Positions 35,689-38,950 of a stretch of 38,950 nucleotides of DNA are shown here, piece after piece. Every line of letters begins with the position of its first letter. Within the stretch, counting starts at the first letter, position 1. The position numbers and the translations under genes were made by a program. The stretch is from DASSYK01 sp036258315 (GTDB taxonomy: Bacteria; Actinomycetota; Thermoleophilia; Solirubrobacterales; 70-9), in contig DATADX010000011.1 of the NCBI GenBank assembly GCA_036258315.1, forward strand, positions 1 through 38,950, in the 5' to 3' direction. The notes beneath the pieces were generated by a model, which saw only the letters and a program-made list of their open reading frames with translations, was not told the origin of the DNA and searched no databases.

Positions 35689-36572
35689 TTACGACGCCGC
35701 GGCCCGCTCCAGGGCGGCTACCAATGTCCCCACGTCGTAGACATCGTCGTGCCTCCGGCCGTTGACGTAGAAGGTCGGGGTCCCGTTCACCCCGCTCCTG
35801 ACACCGCTCATGAAGTCCTCCCGGACCCGCTCGGCGTGAACGTGCTCGGCCAGCTCCCTTCCGAATGTCTCGACCTCGAGCCCGAGCTGCTCGGCGTAGC
35901 CGTGCAGGTCCTCGTCGCGGAGGCGCTTCTGGTTCTCGAAAAGGAGGTCGTGCATTTCCCAGAACCAGCCCTGGGCGCCGGCGGCCTCCGCCGCCTCCGC
36001 CGCCAGTTCGGCGTGCGGGTGCGACGTCGAGATCGGGAAGTGTCGGAACACGAATCGCAGGCTCTCCCCCATCTGGTCCTGCACCCTCTTGATGATCGGA
36101 TGCGCGGCCCCGCAGTAGGGGCACTCGAAGTCGCCGTACTCGACGAGCGTCGCCGGCGCAGCCGCGGGTCGTCCCCGTCGATCACGAACAGTGCCCGCTC
36201 GCTCGTTCCGTCCTCGGCACGGTAGGCGTGGTAGGCGCGAGCGACCTCGCCCTTGGGCTCGAAGTCGGAGAGGAGCGGGAAATGGAGGTTTCGATTCTCC
36301 GCGAACGCCTGGTGGCAGGAGACGCCGTCCACCGAGATACCGAACAGCTCCGCCTCGAACTTCTGGAACTCGGGGAGCACCGCCTGGTAGAGGCCCATCT
36401 GGTCCGAGCAGACGGGGCTCCAGTCCTCGGGGTAGAACGCGAGGATCAGGGGGCGCCCGCGGAGGTCGGACGGCCCCACGGTCCGGTCGGGCTTCGAGCG
36501 AAGCCTGAAGTCCGGCGCAGCGGTGCCGGCGGGCAGCGGCGCTGGGCGATCCTCGGCACGCGTGTTCGGCAC
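35689..36572 (-). pseudogene. peroxiredoxin-DsbA fusion split by a frameshift near 36165-36190
   Basis: The upstream half (from ATG 36572) is a peroxiredoxin: DLRGRPLILAFYPEDWSPVC with peroxidatic Cys55, then FGISVDGVSCHQAFAE (Cys86) and ERALFVIDGDD. After this the frame turns into Arg-rich nonsense. One frame over, a DsbA/thioredoxin-like domain appears at once: APATLVEYGDFECPYCGAAH with the CPYC active site, the FVFRHFP strand and GVNGTPTFYVNGRR (cis-Pro loop), ending at 35689. A one-base change in the GGGG or CCCG runs near 36175 would join them. The peroxiredoxin also lacks its usual last ~40-50 residues before the linker. The intact protein would combine peroxide reduction with a thiol-disulfide reductant. 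Sequencing error and true mutation are both possible. Confidence 0.75.
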
Positions 36573-36633
36573 GGGCAGACCTCGTCGGCAATGATTCTGG
36601 CCCTGTCTCGTCGAAGACTACGCGGGCACCAGG

Positions 36634-36639
36634 GATACT
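36634..36639 (+). promoter_or_regulatory. putative -10 element for the PASTA kinase gene
   Basis: GATACT, one mismatch from TATACT, ends nine bases before ATG 36649, which fits a leaderless transcript. The region is the 76-base divergent gap between the peroxiredoxin-DsbA gene and the kinase. No -35 was recognised. Confidence 0.3.
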
Positions 36640-36648
36640 GGGGAACCG

Positions 36649-38034
36649 ATGTCAGTCCAGGGTTCGATCGGAGGGCGCCGGCACGGCGAGCTGCCCGGCG
36701 GGACGGTGTTCGCCGGGTATCGAATCGAGCGGACGCTGGGGCGCGGCGGGATGGGGATCATCTACCTGGCTCGCGAGCTGGGGCTCGACCGCGTCGTCGC
36801 CCTGAAGGTGATCAGGCCCGAGCTGGCGGGCGAGGCGAGCTACCGGGCGCGGTTCCGCTCGGAGTCGAGGACCGCCGCCTCGATCGAGCATCCGCGGGTG
36901 GTGACGGTATACGGAGCGGGCGAGCGCGACGGGCTCCTCTACGTGGCGATGCGCTACATCCGCGGCAAGGACCTGCAGCTGCTGATATCGGCCGCCGGGC
37001 CGCTCAGCCCGGATCGAGCGGCGGCGCTGATCGCCCAGGTCGCCCAGGGCCTCGACGCCGTCCACGCGGCCGGCCTCGTCCACCGCGACGTGAAGCCGGC
37101 CAACGTGATCGTCGCGCAGGAGGAGGCCGGAGAGGACGGCCCCGCGTACCTGACGGACTTCGGGCTCGCCAAGGCCTTCGCCTCGACGGCCGGTGTGACC
37201 GCGACCGGCGAGGTGATCGGGACGCTCGACTACATGGCCCCGGAGCAGATCGAGGCGGGCCGCGTCGACGCCCGTACCGACGTCTACGCCCTCGGATGCG
37301 TTCTCTTCCACGCGGTCACCGGGAGCGTCCCGTTCACCGGGCGCGAGAGCTCGGCAAAGCTGTGGGCGCATATCAACGAGCCGCCGCCACGCGCCGGCTC
37401 GGCGGGCGGGAAAGCTGCTGCGGTCCTCGACCCGGTGATCCGCCGGGCGATGGCGAAGCACCCGGCGAACAGGTTCCCTTCGGCGGGCGACCTCGGTCGC
37501 GCGGCGCTGGCCGCGGCCCGCGGCGAGGCCGTGACCGAGCCCGAGCACGTCGTCGCGGAGGGCGAGGCGGCGCCCCTTCCCGAGACCTTGCAGCTGCGCA
37601 CGGAGGCTCCGGCGCCGGACGCCGACGAGCTCGAGACGTCCGTGCCGACCACCGAGAAGCGGCGGCCGAGGAAGCGGCGGCGGCGGCGCTGGATCGCGGC
37701 GGTGGTGGTGGTGCTCGCTTTGGGCGGGCTCGGAGCAGTCGCGGCCGTCGAGGGACCGAGCGTGCTCGACGGCGTCGGCGCATCGGGCGGCGACACCGCG
37801 GGCGGCGGCCGGGCCGACGGGATCGAGGTGCCCTCCCTCGCCGGCGAGCAGCTCGACGTGGCCGAGCAGAGGCTCGACGACCTGGGCCTCGACTCGGAGC
37901 GCGTCGGCGGTGGCCTGTTCGGCGTCCTCGATCCCTCCGCCTGGGACGTCTGCGACACCATCCCCGCGCCCGGCGCCAGCGCCCGCCCGGGCTCGACGGT
38001 TCGCCTCCTGGTCGACCGCCCGGACGTCTGCTGA
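36649..38034 (+). CDS. membrane Ser/Thr protein kinase with one PASTA-like domain
   Basis: The 461-residue kinase has an intact cytoplasmic catalytic domain (about 20-285): glycine loop LGRGGMGIIYLA, VALKVI lysine, catalytic HRDVKPANVI, DFGLAKAF and MAPEQ, with a Thr/Ser-rich activation loop. A Pro/Glu-rich linker and a strongly basic stretch (KRRPRKRRRRR) precede one membrane helix near residues 345-365. The outer part has a single PASTA-like repeat (IEVPSLAGEQLDVAEQRLDD, then GASARPGSTVRLLVD) with two cysteines (WDVC and the C-terminal Cys) that could form a disulfide. PknB-type kinases have several PASTA repeats and sense muropeptides; one repeat suggests weaker or different sensing. It is not next to pstP or pbpA, although the wall genes are close. 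Confidence 0.92.
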   Translation: MSVQGSIGGRRHGELPGGTVFAGYRIERTLGRGGMGIIYLARELGLDRVVALKVIRPELAGEASYRARFRSESRTAASIEHPRVVTVYGAGERDGLLYVAMRYIRGKDLQLLISAAGPLSPDRAAALIAQVAQGLDAVHAAGLVHRDVKPANVIVAQEEAGEDGPAYLTDFGLAKAFASTAGVTATGEVIGTLDYMAPEQIEAGRVDARTDVYALGCVLFHAVTGSVPFTGRESSAKLWAHINEPPPRAGSAGGKAAAVLDPVIRRAMAKHPANRFPSAGDLGRAALAAARGEAVTEPEHVVAEGEAAPLPETLQLRTEAPAPDADELETSVPTTEKRRPRKRRRRRWIAAVVVVLALGGLGAVAAVEGPSVLDGVGASGGDTAGGGRADGIEVPSLAGEQLDVAEQRLDDLGLDSERVGGGLFGVLDPSAWDVCDTIPAPGASARPGSTVRLLVDRPDVC

Positions 38035-38087
38035 CCACAGCGGCTGTCTGACCCAAGCTTCCTCGGTAACCCCGGGGGAGCGCTGGA

Positions 38088-38093
38088 TACATT
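38088..38093 (+). promoter_or_regulatory. putative -10 element for the acetoacetate decarboxylase-like gene
   Basis: TACATT in an unusually AT-rich spot (GGATACATTATTCGG) matches TANNNT. It ends eight bases before ATG 38102 and five before the in-frame GTG 38099, so a leaderless message is predicted. No Shine-Dalgarno is present, which agrees. Confidence 0.4.
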
Positions 38094-38101
38094 ATTCGGT
38101 G

Positions 38102-38899
38102 ATGGCGTTGAAGGGATACTCCGCGCCCCTGTCCCCCGAGGGTCGCTCGAGCCTCGTTCCGCCGCCTCCGTGGCACTACGTCGGCGACATGCTCGTGATC
38201 GAGTTCTGGTCGGAGCCCGCCGCCGCCGCGGCGGTGTTGCCGGAGCCGCTCGAGCCCCATCCGGACGGTGGGCGCGCGGCGGCGATGTTCATCGACTGGC
38301 AGTCGTGCAGCGACGGCGGCGACGAGCTGCTCGATCCGGCCCGGTCCCAGTACAAGGAGTTCTTCGTCACGGTCAACGCGATCTACGAGCGCGACGAGGT
38401 CGCCTATTGCCCGTACATCTGGGTCGACCGGGACTTCGCCCTCGCGCGCGGCTGGATCCAGGGCTTCCCGAAGAAGCTGGGCTCGATCTGGATCACGCGC
38501 AGCTTCGGTCTGGAGACCCCCGCCGATCCCCGGGTGCGAGCCGGCTCGCGGTTCGCCGGGACGTGCGCCGCGAACGACCGCCGCCTCGCGGAGGGCACGG
38601 TGACGCTCGAACAGCCGAGCGCGGAGGGCCCCACGCACAACGATCCGCCGATCGTCAACGTCCGCCACCTGCCCCGGCTCGCCCAAGGAAGCCACGACAG
38701 CCCCGCGGTGCACGAGCTGGTCCGCTCGGTGAGCCGCGACCGCTCGCGCTCCGAGATCTGGGAGGGCGAGGCGACCCTGGAGCTGTTCGAGGCCCCGAAC
38801 GAGGAGCACACGGCGCTCGCGCCGGTCCGGGTCGGGAAGGGATTCCGGTTCACGCTCGGCTACACGGTCGACGACCTCCAGACCCTGGTGGCGCTGTGA
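38102..38899 (+). CDS. acetoacetate decarboxylase-like protein
   Basis: The 265-residue protein matches the ADC superfamily fold: PPWHYVGDMLVIEFW, CPYIWVDRDFALARGWIQGF, then GFPKKLGSIW. The paired lysines (124 and 125) of PKKLG correspond to the Schiff-base Lys115-Lys116 active-site peptide of the clostridial enzyme, so the chemistry (decarboxylation or a related imine-based reaction) may be kept. Many actinobacterial members act on other substrates, so acetoacetate is not certain. ATG 38102 is preferred; the frame is open back to 37910 inside the kinase gene. Its stop overlaps the next gene (GTGA), so the two are probably co-transcribed and functionally linked. Confidence 0.85.
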   Translation: MALKGYSAPLSPEGRSSLVPPPPWHYVGDMLVIEFWSEPAAAAAVLPEPLEPHPDGGRAAAMFIDWQSCSDGGDELLDPARSQYKEFFVTVNAIYERDEVAYCPYIWVDRDFALARGWIQGFPKKLGSIWITRSFGLETPADPRVRAGSRFAGTCAANDRRLAEGTVTLEQPSAEGPTHNDPPIVNVRHLPRLAQGSHDSPAVHELVRSVSRDRSRSEIWEGEATLELFEAPNEEHTALAPVRVGKGFRFTLGYTVDDLQTLVAL

Positions 38900-38950
38900 G
38901 CACCGCCGCGGCGAGCGAATCCGCGGCCGAGGTCGCCGGGGTCACCGTCA
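38896..38950 (+). CDS. start of an unidentified gene (3' truncated by window edge)
   Basis: GTG 38896 overlaps the stop of the ADC-like gene by four bases, and the frame is open to the window edge (18 codons; Ala/Ser/Glu-rich, then VAGVTV). Coupling suggests a partner enzyme of the ADC-like protein. Too little is visible to name it. Confidence 0.45.
   Translation, partial: MSTAAASESAAEVAGVTV

Noticed and set aside
37671..37692. GGC/CGG triplet run as a tandem repeat of interest
   Set aside because: It encodes the basic stretch before the kinase membrane helix and is an ordinary Arg codon run in high-G+C coding DNA.

Overview
The window is very G+C-rich, has short intergenic gaps and uses many GTG/TTG starts. 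Its gene types (WS/DGAT acyltransferase, repeated universal stress proteins, a Rv2004c-type kinase fusion, a group 3b [NiFe]-hydrogenase, a PASTA kinase) point to an actinobacterium. A deep lineage such as Thermoleophilia (Solirubrobacterales/Gaiellales-like) is plausible; the assignment is inferred from gene content only. No rRNA, tRNA, CRISPR array, insertion sequence or integrase was seen, so it reads as chromosomal DNA.

Layout. 3-2312 (+): the end of a TetR-type regulator, a frameshifted K+ channel gene and GAPDH. 7778-2324 (-): a compact operon of a tandem universal stress protein, pyruvate phosphate dikinase, trehalose synthase TreT and a single-domain stress protein. 7823-19033 (+): ZIP transporter, WS/DGAT, three subunits of a 2-oxoacid (probably pyruvate):ferredoxin oxidoreductase, a GltD-like NADPH reductase/ferredoxin fusion, a GNAT-fused ADP-forming acyl-CoA synthetase and a divergent pyruvate kinase. 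20685-19058 (-): Pit phosphate transporter and its DUF47 partner. 20953-22566 (+): an APH-like/P-loop kinase fusion. 23552-22581 (-): a PfkB-type sugar kinase. 31079-23722 (-): an eight-gene hydrogenase operon (flavoprotein, beta, cNMP-binding protein, gamma, delta/small, alpha/large, maturation protease, stress protein). 31426-35618 (+): mreB, mrdA (PBP2) and rodA. 36572-35689 (-): a frameshifted peroxiredoxin-DsbA fusion. 36649-38950 (+): PASTA Ser/Thr kinase, acetoacetate decarboxylase-like protein and the start of another gene.

From about 1.3 to 31 kb the genes form a coherent low-oxygen or energy-limited programme: PEP/pyruvate interconversion, pyruvate oxidation to acetyl-CoA with electrons to ferredoxin/NADPH, substrate-level ATP by ADP-forming acyl-CoA synthetase, NAD(P)H reoxidation by hydrogenase, carbon and electron storage as wax ester or triacylglycerol, trehalose, phosphate uptake and stress proteins. 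Several families match the DosR dormancy regulon of mycobacteria, but no DosR/DosS gene lies here and I found no DosR box by eye. The most interesting hypothesis is a wax-ester-forming fermentation analogous to the pyruvate:NADP+ route of Euglena, encoded in one operon.

All calls come from reading the sequence and translations; no database or structure search was run.
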